Source: Acidimicrobiales bacterium (GTDB lineage Bacteria > Actinomycetota > Acidimicrobiia > Acidimicrobiales > SHLQ01). From it: a DNA stretch of 64,000 nt. The notes beneath the pieces are model-generated. The model ran no database searches, was not told the DNA's origin, and saw only the letters and a program-made list of their open reading frames with translations. The position numbers and the translations under genes are program-made. Shown here one piece after another: positions 1 through 9,437 of this stretch; within the stretch, counting starts at the first letter, position 1, and each line of letters begins with the position of its first letter. The stretch lies in the NCBI GenBank assembly GCA_020628865.1, contig JAHDEJ010000012.1, positions 62,001-126,000 of the forward strand. Direction: 5' to 3'.

Positions 1-216
1 CCCGAAGACCCCGCGGGCCGGGTTCGTGCATCGGCTGCTCTCGTGCGGCACCTGCATCGCGTGGCAGCTGCTGGTGTGGATCGGCCTTCCGGCCGGCGCC
101 ATCACGGCTGTCTTGACTGCTGATGTCTCCCTGCCATCGTTGCTCGCCGCTACCCCCGTCGCATTCGCCGCCGCACGGATGGTTGCCCGCTAACCCCACA
201 GAAAGGACCACCCAAC

Positions 217-549
217 ATGACCGCCCCGTCACCTGACGCGCCCCCGGCGTCGATCTATCGCGTGACCCTCACCGAGACCCGCGAATTCACCTACGAAGTC
301 GACGGCCGCAACGGCTCTGCGGCTGCAATCGATCGGGCCCGGGAAACCCATGCCGAGATCGGCAGCTACGACCACGGCAACATCACGGATCTGACCACCG
401 TCAACTGTGTCCCCGTGGCAACCCCCGGCCAGCTGCTCGACGCCCGCCTCACCGAACTTGCCGAGCGTCACGGCTCCGACGTCGACATCGATGCGGCCGT
501 CCACCGGTTCATCGCTGGCCTCGACGCTGCGCTTGAGGAGCGAGGGTGA
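217..549 (+). CDS. hypothetical protein
   Basis: ORF with AGAAAGGACCA SD upstream; N-terminus TLTETREFTYEV resembles 10096..10353. Confidence 0.75.
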   Translation: MTAPSPDAPPASIYRVTLTETREFTYEVDGRNGSAAAIDRARETHAEIGSYDHGNITDLTTVNCVPVATPGQLLDARLTELAERHGSDVDIDAAVHRFIAGLDAALEERG

Positions 550-1046
550 GCGTCGACCCGGTCGGCCTGATCGAGCTGTCGCGCCGCCGGCAGGTCGCCA
601 AGGCCACCGCGCACGAGTGGTTCCGCAACCATCGGCTCCCTGAGCCGACGTATCCGTCGGTGAACGACCAGCCCGCCTGGGAATGGGCTGTGCTGGCGCC
701 GCTGTTCGACGACGACGCTCCGGTCCCGACCGAGATCGAAACGTGCGAACCGTACGGGATCGTCGAGACCGCAGCCTTGTTCGGCCTGAAGACCCGGACC
801 GTGCACACCTGGAAGACGGCCCGCAAGATCATGCCGCCATGCGACCACGATTCGGTCGCTGGCACCGGCGCATGGGAGCTTGACACGCTCTTCGAGTTCG
901 CCAACAAGCACGGCCGCATCTGGATGCTGCCTGAGTGGGCCCGCAAACGGATGCTGGCCGAGCACTACAACCACCATCGCCGCCTGTCCGCCGATTTCCG
1001 TGAAGAAGCCGAGACCGGTGTGCGCAGTGTGAGGCGCAGGAAATGA
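546..1046 (+). CDS. putative HTH DNA-binding protein
   Basis: GTG start overlapping previous stop; two HTH-like segments (RRRQVAKATAHEWFRNHRLP; ETAALFGLKTRTVHTWKTARK). Confidence 0.65.
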   Translation: MSVDPVGLIELSRRRQVAKATAHEWFRNHRLPEPTYPSVNDQPAWEWAVLAPLFDDDAPVPTEIETCEPYGIVETAALFGLKTRTVHTWKTARKIMPPCDHDSVAGTGAWELDTLFEFANKHGRIWMLPEWARKRMLAEHYNHHRRLSADFREEAETGVRSVRRRK

Positions 1047-1957
1047 GCGACGACATCGCACGCCTCGCCGTCCACCAGATTGCGCCCGGCGACAACGACC
1101 GCACCGAATTCAAGCAGGGCGACATCGACAACCTCGCTGCGTCGATGGCTCGTGTCGGCCTCATCCAACCGATCTCGGTGTTCCCGCTCGCTGAGGTGTC
1201 GACGCTGAACGACACGGGCGTCCGGTTCCGGCTGATCGCCGGTGAGCGCCGTTGGCGGGCCGCCTGCCAGCTCAAGTGGGACTACATCTCGGCTCGGGTC
1301 GTGAACGCCCCGGACGAGAAGGCCGCCGAAATGATGCTGGCCGAGAACCTGCTGCGCGTTGAGCTGAACCCGATCGACGAAGCGGTCGCCTACAAGTCGC
1401 GCCTCGACTCGGGCCTCGACGCCTCCGAGCTGTCCGCCGCGATCGGCAAGCCGGTCACCCAGATCCGGCGGATGACGTCGCTGCTCGACCTCGACGACAA
1501 GATCCGCCATCTGGTGCGGACCGGTCAGATGCCGGTCGGGATCGGTGTGCTCATGGCGCCCCTCGACCGGAACCGGCAGCACATCGCGTTCGCTGCGTGG
1601 CAGTCCAAGACCGACGGCATGCGCCACTCGGCAATGAAGGCGTTGTGCGCGCATCTGCTGATGGAGCAGAACCAGGAGTCGCTGCTCGACGCAGACGACT
1701 TCTTGCAGAACGAAGACGCGCTCGATGACCTGATCGAGTCCGCTGAGGCCGTCCGCAAGCTTCACTCGTCCGACCTGGTCTGGCTGGTCGACGACCTCGC
1801 TTCGATCATCGTCCACGAGTCCGAAACGCAGGGCCTGTCCATGGAGTCGCTGTGGCTGTGGGAGCTGGCCCGTCCGCTCGTTGATCGCATGACCGAACAG
1901 CGGGCCGGTGCGCTCGCAAGAAAGCAAGGAGGCGCCCGGTATGGCCGGACCGAATGA
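1043..1957 (+). CDS. ParB/Spo0J-like protein
   Basis: RLIAGERRWRAACQL and ENLLRVELNPIDEAVAYK, classic ParB N-domain motifs. Confidence 0.9.
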   Translation: MSDDIARLAVHQIAPGDNDRTEFKQGDIDNLAASMARVGLIQPISVFPLAEVSTLNDTGVRFRLIAGERRWRAACQLKWDYISARVVNAPDEKAAEMMLAENLLRVELNPIDEAVAYKSRLDSGLDASELSAAIGKPVTQIRRMTSLLDLDDKIRHLVRTGQMPVGIGVLMAPLDRNRQHIAFAAWQSKTDGMRHSAMKALCAHLLMEQNQESLLDADDFLQNEDALDDLIESAEAVRKLHSSDLVWLVDDLASIIVHESETQGLSMESLWLWELARPLVDRMTEQRAGALARKQGGARYGRTE

Positions 1958-2603
1958 GGAAATGAACGTCGAGCTGGTCGACATCGACAGTCTGGTGTTG
2001 GATCCGCGCAACGCCCGCCACAAGCACGACATCCCGGCGCTCGCCGATTCGTTGCGTGCCTTCGGGCAGCATCGCGCCGCGATCTGTCAGGTTTCGACTC
2101 GCAAGGTGATCGCCGGTAACGGCATGATCCTGGCCGCCCAGTCACTCGGCTGGACCACGATCAACGTGGTCTGGGTGGAGGACGACGACGAGAAGTCGAT
2201 CCGCCGCGGCATCGCCGACAACGCGACTGGCGATCAGTCGGCGTGGGACGACGACGTGTTGCGGTCGTTGCTCGACGAGGTCGGCATCGACATCCCTGGT
2301 GTCACCGACAAGATGATCGCCAGGCTCATGAAGGAAGAGGCGGACGAGGCCGAAGAGCCCCCGATCTATCCGCTGATCGCCCAACCCGGCGAGCGGTACA
2401 GCTACATGCTCGTCGTCGCGATGACGGAGATCGATGAGGTGTGGATGAAGTCGAACTTCGGTTTCCGCACCGAACAGGACCACAAGGCCGGAAAGAAGAT
2501 CGGGACGTGCCGCACGCTCACGATCGACCGTTTCCAGGGCCTGTTGGAAGAAATGGTTGAACGTCAGGTGCGGACGCGCCTGGCCGAACGAGAGGAAATC
2601 TGA
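1941..2603 (+). CDS. ParB-like domain protein
   Basis: IDSLVLDPRNARHKHDIPALADSLRAFGQHRAAI; KVIAGNGMILAAQSLG; DNATGDQSAWDDDVL. Confidence 0.85.
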   Translation: MAGPNEEMNVELVDIDSLVLDPRNARHKHDIPALADSLRAFGQHRAAICQVSTRKVIAGNGMILAAQSLGWTTINVVWVEDDDEKSIRRGIADNATGDQSAWDDDVLRSLLDEVGIDIPGVTDKMIARLMKEEADEAEEPPIYPLIAQPGERYSYMLVVAMTEIDEVWMKSNFGFRTEQDHKAGKKIGTCRTLTIDRFQGLLEEMVERQVRTRLAEREEI

Positions 2604-3106
2604 TGATCCCGTCCGAGCAACTTCGAGAACTGTTCGACGAACACCTTCCCGCCCAGCAAGCCAAGTGGCTTCGCGCCCGGCTCGATGAGGCCGACCGCAA
2701 CGAAGCCAAGGTCGCTGAGCTTGACAAGGTGGTGGAGCGGCTCACCGGTGAGGTGGAGGAGCTCCAGGAGGAAACCAGCCATCTGACTGTGCGCGCTGCG
2801 GAGAACAAGGCGAAGTACGACAACCTCGCCGACCGCGAAGCGGCCATCGCCAAGCAGGAAGCCGACCTCGCGCACCGAACCGAGATCGTCGACATCCGCG
2901 AGAAGCATGCGAAGGCCCGCGTCGAAGACCACCGGCACATGGTCGGCCTGGTGTTCCGCAACACCGAGCTCCGCCGCTCGATGACCGAGCCGCGCACCGT
3001 CCAGGACGCAGCGATCGTCTACAAGAACTCGGGCGATCAGGTGATGGAACCGGCCGGCGAGCACATCGAGTACGTGACCACCGAGACGGCCGAAGAGGCC
3101 AAGTGA
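2603..3106 (+). CDS. coiled-coil hypothetical protein
   Basis: ORF, heptad-rich Glu/Lys sequence, ATG overlap. Confidence 0.7.
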   Translation: MIPSEQLRELFDEHLPAQQAKWLRARLDEADRNEAKVAELDKVVERLTGEVEELQEETSHLTVRAAENKAKYDNLADREAAIAKQEADLAHRTEIVDIREKHAKARVEDHRHMVGLVFRNTELRRSMTEPRTVQDAAIVYKNSGDQVMEPAGEHIEYVTTETAEEAK

Positions 3107-3780
3107 TGTTCCAGCTCGACCCGGTCGATCGGCCCGGCGTCCTGCCGATGCCCCGGATCGACGTCGACAGCATCGACTGGCGGGCCGAACACGGCGTTCA
3201 CTCGTGGAGCCTCGATCATGTCATCCGCAAAGGCACCCCGACGGTGGCCAGGATGGCGGCCGATCTGATCAACGTCCGCGACCGGTTCCGTGACCTTCAT
3301 CCGGGTCTGTTCGATGTCTGCGACGTTCGGGTCCAACGGCTGATGCCCGGCATGTTCCCGTCGATCCCCGGCTGGCATTGCGACGACGTCCCTCGTAATG
3401 GCTACCACTCGCAACCCGACCTGGGGGCGGCCCGCAACGGCGTCGGCCATGTTGTCGGCACTCTGTCGTCGAGCGGGGAAGGCGTGTCGCGCACCGAGTT
3501 CGTCGCCGAGGAGATGGCGTCGTTCCGGCCGATCACCGACGAACCGGTGTGGCGTCAGCTCCACCGGCACGTCGAAGAGGGCGAACCCGCCACCTGGCGG
3601 GCGCCGGATGGCTGGTGGGTGCCGATCACCTGGCGCACCCCACATCGGGCGACCCCGGCGGTGCGGCGTGGCTTCCGGATCTTCTTCCGCATGTCGATGC
3701 GGCCGAGGCCGGCCCACGACGAGCCCCAAGACCGAACCGTCGAGCAGGTCTACCTGCTCACCGAAGAGAACGGCTGGTGA
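3106..3780 (+). CDS. TET/JBP-like 2-oxoglutarate/Fe(II) dioxygenase
   Basis: PSIPGWHCDDVPR (HxD) and distal PHRATPAVRRGFRIFFRMSM (H...R) double-stranded beta-helix motifs. Confidence 0.65.
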   Translation: MFQLDPVDRPGVLPMPRIDVDSIDWRAEHGVHSWSLDHVIRKGTPTVARMAADLINVRDRFRDLHPGLFDVCDVRVQRLMPGMFPSIPGWHCDDVPRNGYHSQPDLGAARNGVGHVVGTLSSSGEGVSRTEFVAEEMASFRPITDEPVWRQLHRHVEEGEPATWRAPDGWWVPITWRTPHRATPAVRRGFRIFFRMSMRPRPAHDEPQDRTVEQVYLLTEENGW

Positions 3781-3782
3781 CC

Positions 3783-4100
3783 ATGGCGTTCAACGACCCT
3801 GACAAGCAGGTGCCGGTGTCCGAGCTGCTCGAGGACGGCATCGTCGCCGAGGTCAACCGGATCATGCTCCACCCGCTCGGCCTGGCCCTGTGGGTGAACG
3901 GCGAGACGGGCGAGCTCGGCATCTACAAGGACGACGACCCGGCCGGAATCATCTTCCAACCGGGCATGGATCTGTCGCGCCGGCATCAGGCCTACGACTC
4001 CCGGTACCTCGAAGCATCCAGGCATCGCAACGAAGCGCACGACTTCATCGTGCAACCCCGCAACCAACTGATTGGAGAAATTGATGCTGACCCCTCGTGA
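3783..4100 (+). CDS. hypothetical protein
   Basis: ORF in operon, start MAFNDPDKQ. Confidence 0.65.
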   Translation: MAFNDPDKQVPVSELLEDGIVAEVNRIMLHPLGLALWVNGETGELGIYKDDDPAGIIFQPGMDLSRRHQAYDSRYLEASRHRNEAHDFIVQPRNQLIGEIDADPS

Positions 4101-4383
4101 AGCTGCCTGCTACCGGGCCGGAGCCGCTGCCGCCAAGGGCGACTACGACGAAGCGGCCGCTCTGATGCTCGACAACTTCGACGTCACCGAGGACGCTGAG
4201 CAGCCGGACCCGACCCTGGACCAGTACGACATCTACGTCGACATTCCCGCCGATCCGACCCTGATGCCGTGGGTGCACGCCATCAACCATGCGATGGGTG
4301 GCGCCGCTCCGACTGCGCTCGAGGCCGGCCACACCCGCTACCAGGTCACAGGCGTCAAGAAGATCTTCGAAAAGGAAGCCTGA
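4084..4383 (+). CDS. hypothetical protein
   Basis: ORF MLTPREAACYRAG, overlaps next ATG. Confidence 0.65.
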   Translation: MLTPREAACYRAGAAAAKGDYDEAAALMLDNFDVTEDAEQPDPTLDQYDIYVDIPADPTLMPWVHAINHAMGGAAPTALEAGHTRYQVTGVKKIFEKEA

Positions 4384-5222
4384 TGGACCGCGACGACATC
4401 ACGGCACCCGAACCGATCCCCGAGGAGCTGCAGGGCGGCTGGGTCCCGGGCGAGACCTACTGCCAGGTGGTCGTCCCGTCGCATCATCGGCCCGACAAGG
4501 TCGACGTGCTCGACTCCGGGCTGCTGCGCCCCGACCAGATCATCCTGTGCGTCGCCGATGACCAGGTCGACCAGTACCGCGATAAGTACCCCGACGTCGA
4601 ATACTCGGTGCACCCCGCCGACATGATCGGCCTGTCGCTCAAGCGCGGCTGGATCATGGAGCGGCACGGCAACGTGTGCATGCTCGACGACGACGCCCGG
4701 GTCGCCGTGAACTTCGAGTCGTACGCGTCGAACCCGAACGGCTACCCGATCACCGACCCCGATGAGGTGATGATGCTGATCCAGCGTCACGCCGCCTCGA
4801 TGCTCGAGCTCGGCGTCTACCTGGGTGGCCTCTCGTCGTACAACGACGTCCGCTCGTACTGTTCGCTGCGGCCGTTCAAGCTCGTCGGCTACGTCCGCGG
4901 CACCCCGATGTTCATCATGGCCGGCTCGAAGATCACCTTCACCCCCCGCATCGTAGGAAAAACCGACTACTGGGCATCAGCTATGAACGCATTCCATCAT
5001 CGGATGACGTTCGTCGACCTCCGCTACACCATCCACTCCGATGGGGGAGCGTTCGTGAACGAGGGCGGCACGGCCGGCCACCGCACCACCGCGTCGGAGA
5101 ACCGCGACAACAAGATCCTCCGGCGCACCTTCGGGTCGGACACGTTCCAGAAGAAGAAGCCCAAGGAGTTCGCCGGCACCTTCAACCAGGAAGGCGTGAC
5201 GTTCCGCGTCCCCTGGGGATGA
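4383..5222 (+). CDS. GT-A-fold glycosyltransferase-like protein, TAGT-like
   Basis: CQVVVPSHHRPDKV nucleotide-binding start, MERHGNVCMLDDDARV (DDD metal motif); lies between TET-like gene and thyX. Confidence 0.6.
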   Translation: MDRDDITAPEPIPEELQGGWVPGETYCQVVVPSHHRPDKVDVLDSGLLRPDQIILCVADDQVDQYRDKYPDVEYSVHPADMIGLSLKRGWIMERHGNVCMLDDDARVAVNFESYASNPNGYPITDPDEVMMLIQRHAASMLELGVYLGGLSSYNDVRSYCSLRPFKLVGYVRGTPMFIMAGSKITFTPRIVGKTDYWASAMNAFHHRMTFVDLRYTIHSDGGAFVNEGGTAGHRTTASENRDNKILRRTFGSDTFQKKKPKEFAGTFNQEGVTFRVPWG

Positions 5223-6079
5223 GCGAGTTCATCCGCCTCGACAACGGGACTCTCGACGTCGGCGCCATCTTCCACGACGGCACCGTCCGCACCTACCACG
5301 GCCCACCAGAGGACTTCCCCGAAGACTTCTGGCGCCCCAACGCTGAAAGGCACCCCATGCGCATTACCTCTGACCTCACGGTCGACCTGATCCAACATGT
5401 TGGCGGCGATGACGCCGTCCTCGACGCGATGCTCGTCTCCACGCTCACCGACCGGCTCGCCGGCAGCGACGCCGACCCTGGCCGTGACGCCGGCCGCATC
5501 AACTTCCTGATGGCCAACCGGCACGGCTCCCCGTTCGAGCACAACCTGATGACGTTCCGTGTCACCGCCCCGATCGCCGTGTTCCGCGAATGGCATCGGC
5601 ATCGCATCGGCTGGTCGTACAACGAACAGTCGGGCCGCTACACCAAGTTCGAACCGCACTTCTACCTTCCGGCAGCGAATAGGCCGATGGTCCAGGTCGG
5701 CAAACCGGGCGCCTACGAGTTCGAACCCATCGAGCAGGAGCACTACGACGCGATCGCTTCAGGGATGGTCGCCTCGTTCGCCGAGTCGTGGCGCAAGTAC
5801 GAGGAGCTGCTCGACATCGGCGCAGCGAAGGAGGTCGCCCGCGGTGTCCTCCCGGTCTATGTGATGTCGACGATGTATGCGACGTGCAACGCCCGGTCGT
5901 TGATGTCGTTCCTGTCGCTGCGCCGCAAGAAGAACCTCGAAGGCGGCCCGGAGCCGGTGTTCCCGTCGTTCCCGATGTGGGAGATCGACGAGTGCGCCGA
6001 GCAGTGCGAGCGCCTCTTCGCCGAGCTGTTCCCGCTCACCTACCAGGCGTACATCGCCAACGGCCGCGTCGCCCCCTGA
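5219..6079 (+). CDS. thyX: flavin-dependent thymidylate synthase (or homologous pyrimidine-modifying enzyme)
   Basis: RHGSPFEHNLMTFRVTAPIAVFREWHRHRIGWSYNEQSGRYTKF. Confidence 0.92.
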   Translation: MSEFIRLDNGTLDVGAIFHDGTVRTYHGPPEDFPEDFWRPNAERHPMRITSDLTVDLIQHVGGDDAVLDAMLVSTLTDRLAGSDADPGRDAGRINFLMANRHGSPFEHNLMTFRVTAPIAVFREWHRHRIGWSYNEQSGRYTKFEPHFYLPAANRPMVQVGKPGAYEFEPIEQEHYDAIASGMVASFAESWRKYEELLDIGAAKEVARGVLPVYVMSTMYATCNARSLMSFLSLRRKKNLEGGPEPVFPSFPMWEIDECAEQCERLFAELFPLTYQAYIANGRVAP

Positions 6080-6102
6080 CGCCCGGAATGTGTGTCACGG
6101 CT

Positions 6103-6384
6103 CTAGGACGGTGCGCCCAGCAGCGGCCGCTTGAAGTAATAGGCCAACTGTGCGTTCGACCGCCCGCCCATGACGTTCGAGTTGGGGCGGTCGGTTACGG
6201 AGACGAGCTCCCATCCGAGCTGCCCGACGTAGTTCAGGATCTCGTGGATGTGGTCGAAGTCCTTGTCGTCGAGCACCCACTTCTGTTTCGGGATGTCCCA
6301 GCAGGTGGCTGGGATCAAGGTGAAGTACTTCCATTGCTGCGCGACGGCCATTGTGCCTGTCGCTTTGTCCGGTGTCTGGTCCAT
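6103..6384 (-). CDS. DUF4177-like small protein
   Basis: WKYFTLIP...ILNYVGQLGWELVSVTD...AYYFKRP pattern; one of few minus-strand genes. Confidence 0.75.
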   Translation of the reverse strand: MDQTPDKATGTMAVAQQWKYFTLIPATCWDIPKQKWVLDDKDFDHIHEILNYVGQLGWELVSVTDRPNSNVMGGRSNAQLAYYFKRPLLGAPS

Positions 6385-6498
6385 GGGCTCCCTGTCTCGA
6401 CCTAGGCCTTCGACCCTATGAGATTCCGCTTCAGCACGCCCGGCTTGATACTTCGGGAGTATCTGCCACGCTCCGTTGACCCAACGGAAAGGACCACC

Positions 6499-6699
6499 AT
6501 GAGATCCCAACTCGAGCTGCGCGAAATGGCAGCCGCGTACCAACCGCCAGAGGGCGAACCCCATGCTCCGGTGCACTGCGGAGTCGAGGCTGCGCTGCTG
6601 TGGGCGGCTGGCGACATCACCGTCGACGACCTCCACAACATCGTCGAGGACGCATGGCGAGACGCCAACACCGACGACTGGATGGCGGCCCAGCTATGA
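6499..6699 (+). CDS. hypothetical protein
   Basis: SD GGAAAGGACCACC-ATG; overlaps methyltransferase start. Confidence 0.75.
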   Translation: MRSQLELREMAAAYQPPEGEPHAPVHCGVEAALLWAAGDITVDDLHNIVEDAWRDANTDDWMAAQL

Positions 6700-8153
6700 G
6701 CATCACAGTCATGGATCTCTTCTGCGGCGCTGGAGGTTCCAGCCTTGGCGCCGAGCGGGTGGCCGGCGTCGAGTTGCGGCTCGCGATGAACCATTGGCAG
6801 AAGGCCATCGACGTTCATCAGCAGCACTTCCCCGATGCCGGCCATGACTGCGCCGACATCTCCCAAGCCGATCCGCGCCGGTATGAGCGCACCGACATCC
6901 TGCTGGCGTCGCCTGAGTGCACGAACCACAGCCAAGCGAAGGGTGTGTCTCGCAAGAAGCAGCAGCAGTCGTTGTTCGACAAACCTGATCCGTCGGCCGA
7001 GCGGTCGAGGGCGACGATGTGGGATGTGCCTCGGTTCGCCGAGCAGATGTTCTACGACGCGATCGTCGTCGAGAACGTGGTTGAGGCCACCAAGTGGGTC
7101 GGTTGGCGCGCCTGGTGCATGTCGATGGAGGACCTCGGCTATCAGCGGACGGTCCTGTCGCAGAACTCGATGTTCCATGGTGTGCCCCAGTCCCGTGACC
7201 GGATCTACGTCGTGTTCACCCGCAACGGGTTGAACCCGGATCTCGAGTTCACTCAGCTGGCCCACTGCCCGATCTGTCCTGGGTCTCGTCGGCGTCGGTG
7301 CCGTCAGGTGTTCAAGAACGCTCAGCGCATCGGCAAGTACAAGACGCAGTGGTTCTGGGCGTGCACCGGCTGCGGCGGGCAGGTGCATCCGGAGGTGAAC
7401 GGCGCCGAGCAGATCATCGACTGGTCGCTCGAAGCGCCCCGCATCGGTGACCGGAAGAAGCCGCTGAAGCCGAACACCAGGAAACGGATCCTGGCCGGCC
7501 TCCAGCGGCACGGCTGGGTTCCCGTGGTCACGGCCGGCGCGGGGAACACCCATGAGCGGACACCGGGCAATCGGGCCCGGCCTCTCGATCAGCCGTTGGC
7601 CACCCAGCAGACGACGGCCACCCACGCTCTGGCGACGCCGCCGAGCTCGTTTCTGTTCCAGACGGCGCACGGCGGCCGGTTCCATGAGCTCGACGCCCCG
7701 CATCCGACGATCTGCGCTTCCGATGATCGGCTGTCGCTCATCGAGCCGTCCGAGGACGCGCTGCTCGTGTCCATGCGGAGAAACGGCACCGCTCAACCGC
7801 TCTCCAAGCCCGCAGGGGCCTTCACCGCGGGCGGGAACAACCATGCCCTCCTGGTCCGCAACCAGCGGCTCACACAGGGAGACAACGGCTGGATGACGAC
7901 GTCGACCGATGATCCGGTGCACACGCTCACCGGGAAGCAGTCCCAGTCGGTGCTCGACCCGGCCGAGGTCGTCGACGACTGCGGGTTCCGGATGCTCGAA
8001 CCGTACGAAGCGGCGGCAGCGATGGCGTTCCCGACCGGCTACATCCCGCGGGACCTGGACAAGAAGGACCAGATGAGGCTGGCAGGCAATGCCGTCACCC
8101 CGCCGGTCATGACGCCCATCGTCCGCCGGATCGTCGAAGCGATGGCCGCATGA
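6696..8153 (+). CDS. C5-cytosine DNA methyltransferase
   Basis: VMDLFCGAGGSSLGAERV (motif I), SPECTNHSQAKG (motif IV, PEC), VVENVVEA (VI), VPQSRDRIYVVF (VIII), MRLAGNAVTPPVM (X). Confidence 0.95.
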   Translation: MSITVMDLFCGAGGSSLGAERVAGVELRLAMNHWQKAIDVHQQHFPDAGHDCADISQADPRRYERTDILLASPECTNHSQAKGVSRKKQQQSLFDKPDPSAERSRATMWDVPRFAEQMFYDAIVVENVVEATKWVGWRAWCMSMEDLGYQRTVLSQNSMFHGVPQSRDRIYVVFTRNGLNPDLEFTQLAHCPICPGSRRRRCRQVFKNAQRIGKYKTQWFWACTGCGGQVHPEVNGAEQIIDWSLEAPRIGDRKKPLKPNTRKRILAGLQRHGWVPVVTAGAGNTHERTPGNRARPLDQPLATQQTTATHALATPPSSFLFQTAHGGRFHELDAPHPTICASDDRLSLIEPSEDALLVSMRRNGTAQPLSKPAGAFTAGGNNHALLVRNQRLTQGDNGWMTTSTDDPVHTLTGKQSQSVLDPAEVVDDCGFRMLEPYEAAAAMAFPTGYIPRDLDKKDQMRLAGNAVTPPVMTPIVRRIVEAMAA

Positions 8154-8359
8154 CCCCGATCCCGCGTTGGCTTCGGTATGCGGCCCGGACGGTCGTGTGG
8201 TCGTACGCACTGTCGGCTGCGCTGGCCGTGCCGTCGTTGATCATTCGGCTCGCCGCCGGCGAAGGGCTCCTGGCTGCGGTGCAGGCCTTCAAGCTGGCCG
8301 GCGCTCTCTATGTGGCCGTTGTCGTTCACCTACTCACCGCCCATCAGGAGGCAACATGA
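8150..8359 (+). CDS. small membrane protein
   Basis: ORF with hydrophobic segments, ATGA overlap. Confidence 0.65.
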   Translation: MTPIPRWLRYAARTVVWSYALSAALAVPSLIIRLAAGEGLLAAVQAFKLAGALYVAVVVHLLTAHQEAT

Positions 8360-8823
8360 AGCTGAAGTGCAGACCAGAAGGCCGCCCTCGGGCGTTCCTC
8401 GTTGACCCGGCCGACCTGGCCGTGTACGCCGAATGGTGGTTCAAGGACCGGTTCGATGTCGTGCACAACGTGAAGGCGCCGGGCCAGTTCCGGCTCGGCG
8501 CCGACTGGAGACGCCAAACGTTCTTCGACTACCTGGAGCGGCCGTTGGCGGACGACGACATGGGTTGGGCGGTCGTGCTCGACCCGTCCGGGTCGATCCC
8601 GAACCACCATCTGGTGTGTGCCCGCAACGACACGGGCGTCGAAGCGTTCGACATGGGCATCCGATCCGAGGACCAGCTCGACATCGGCGTCCCGAACCCT
8701 GTCGCCGTGGTCACCGTCCAGATCGGCGGCCACGCCTGGCAGTTCGAGGGCCGCGGTGACGAGGCCGTCGAGTTCGTGAAGAACACGGTGACCATGCCGC
8801 TCGAGGAGCTGTGCGATGGCTGA
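8356..8823 (+). CDS. hypothetical protein
   Basis: ORF MKLKCRPEGRPRAFL, ATG overlap. Confidence 0.7.
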   Translation: MKLKCRPEGRPRAFLVDPADLAVYAEWWFKDRFDVVHNVKAPGQFRLGADWRRQTFFDYLERPLADDDMGWAVVLDPSGSIPNHHLVCARNDTGVEAFDMGIRSEDQLDIGVPNPVAVVTVQIGGHAWQFEGRGDEAVEFVKNTVTMPLEELCDG

Positions 8824-9067
8824 CCCGGCGCCGGCATGGCTCACCCGACCGGAGATGGACCGGCTCGAACGAAAGGGCCTGCTCCCGGAGGACGTCGATC
8901 GAGTGTGGGTGTCCTCCTCAGGCCATCAGGCCACCGTGTTCTGGCCGATCGGCCGAGAGCAGTGGGTGCGCGCCACCACCGACCCGTTCCGTGAGTCCGA
9001 CGGCGGCCCGATCTGGTGGGCTGCGCTCGAAGAGATGCTCGGCCGATTCGATTGGAAGAACGCATGA
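8816..9067 (+). CDS. hypothetical protein
   Basis: ORF in operon. Confidence 0.65.
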   Translation: MADPAPAWLTRPEMDRLERKGLLPEDVDRVWVSSSGHQATVFWPIGREQWVRATTDPFRESDGGPIWWAALEEMLGRFDWKNA

Positions 9068-9375
9068 ACCATCACTTCTGGACGATGATCGCCGGGCTGT
9101 TCATGTTCGCCGGGATCGAGAACTGGAACGAGGGCGACCCGATCGGCGGGATCGCGCTCACCACACTCGCGACGGTCGTGCTCGTGCTCACGATCATCGA
9201 CCTGCTACGTGAGGAGCGCCGGGACATGGACGGCTTCATGGCCGACGTGCGGGCCCGACGGGCAGCGTCGCGCGCCGCCGATCTGGACCCAAACACGGTC
9301 TCAGACGCTGAAATCGTGCCTGAAGCACCCCGATCCGTGATACCGATTCCGGAAACCAGGGGCCCAAACCCCTGA
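9064..9375 (+). CDS. two-TM small membrane protein
   Basis: hydrophobic WTMIAGLFMFAGI / LTTLATVVLVLTIIDLL. Confidence 0.65.
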   Translation: MNHHFWTMIAGLFMFAGIENWNEGDPIGGIALTTLATVVLVLTIIDLLREERRDMDGFMADVRARRAASRAADLDPNTVSDAEIVPEAPRSVIPIPETRGPNP

Positions 9376-9437
9376 CAATTTGATACGACAGAAGAATCAC
9401 GATACGGTTGTTCGATACTTCACAACAGAAAGGACCA

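Noticed and set aside
6402-8210. 602-aa minus-strand ORF opposite the methyltransferase
   Set aside because: Antisense mirror ORF; the plus-strand gene has all C5-MTase motifs.
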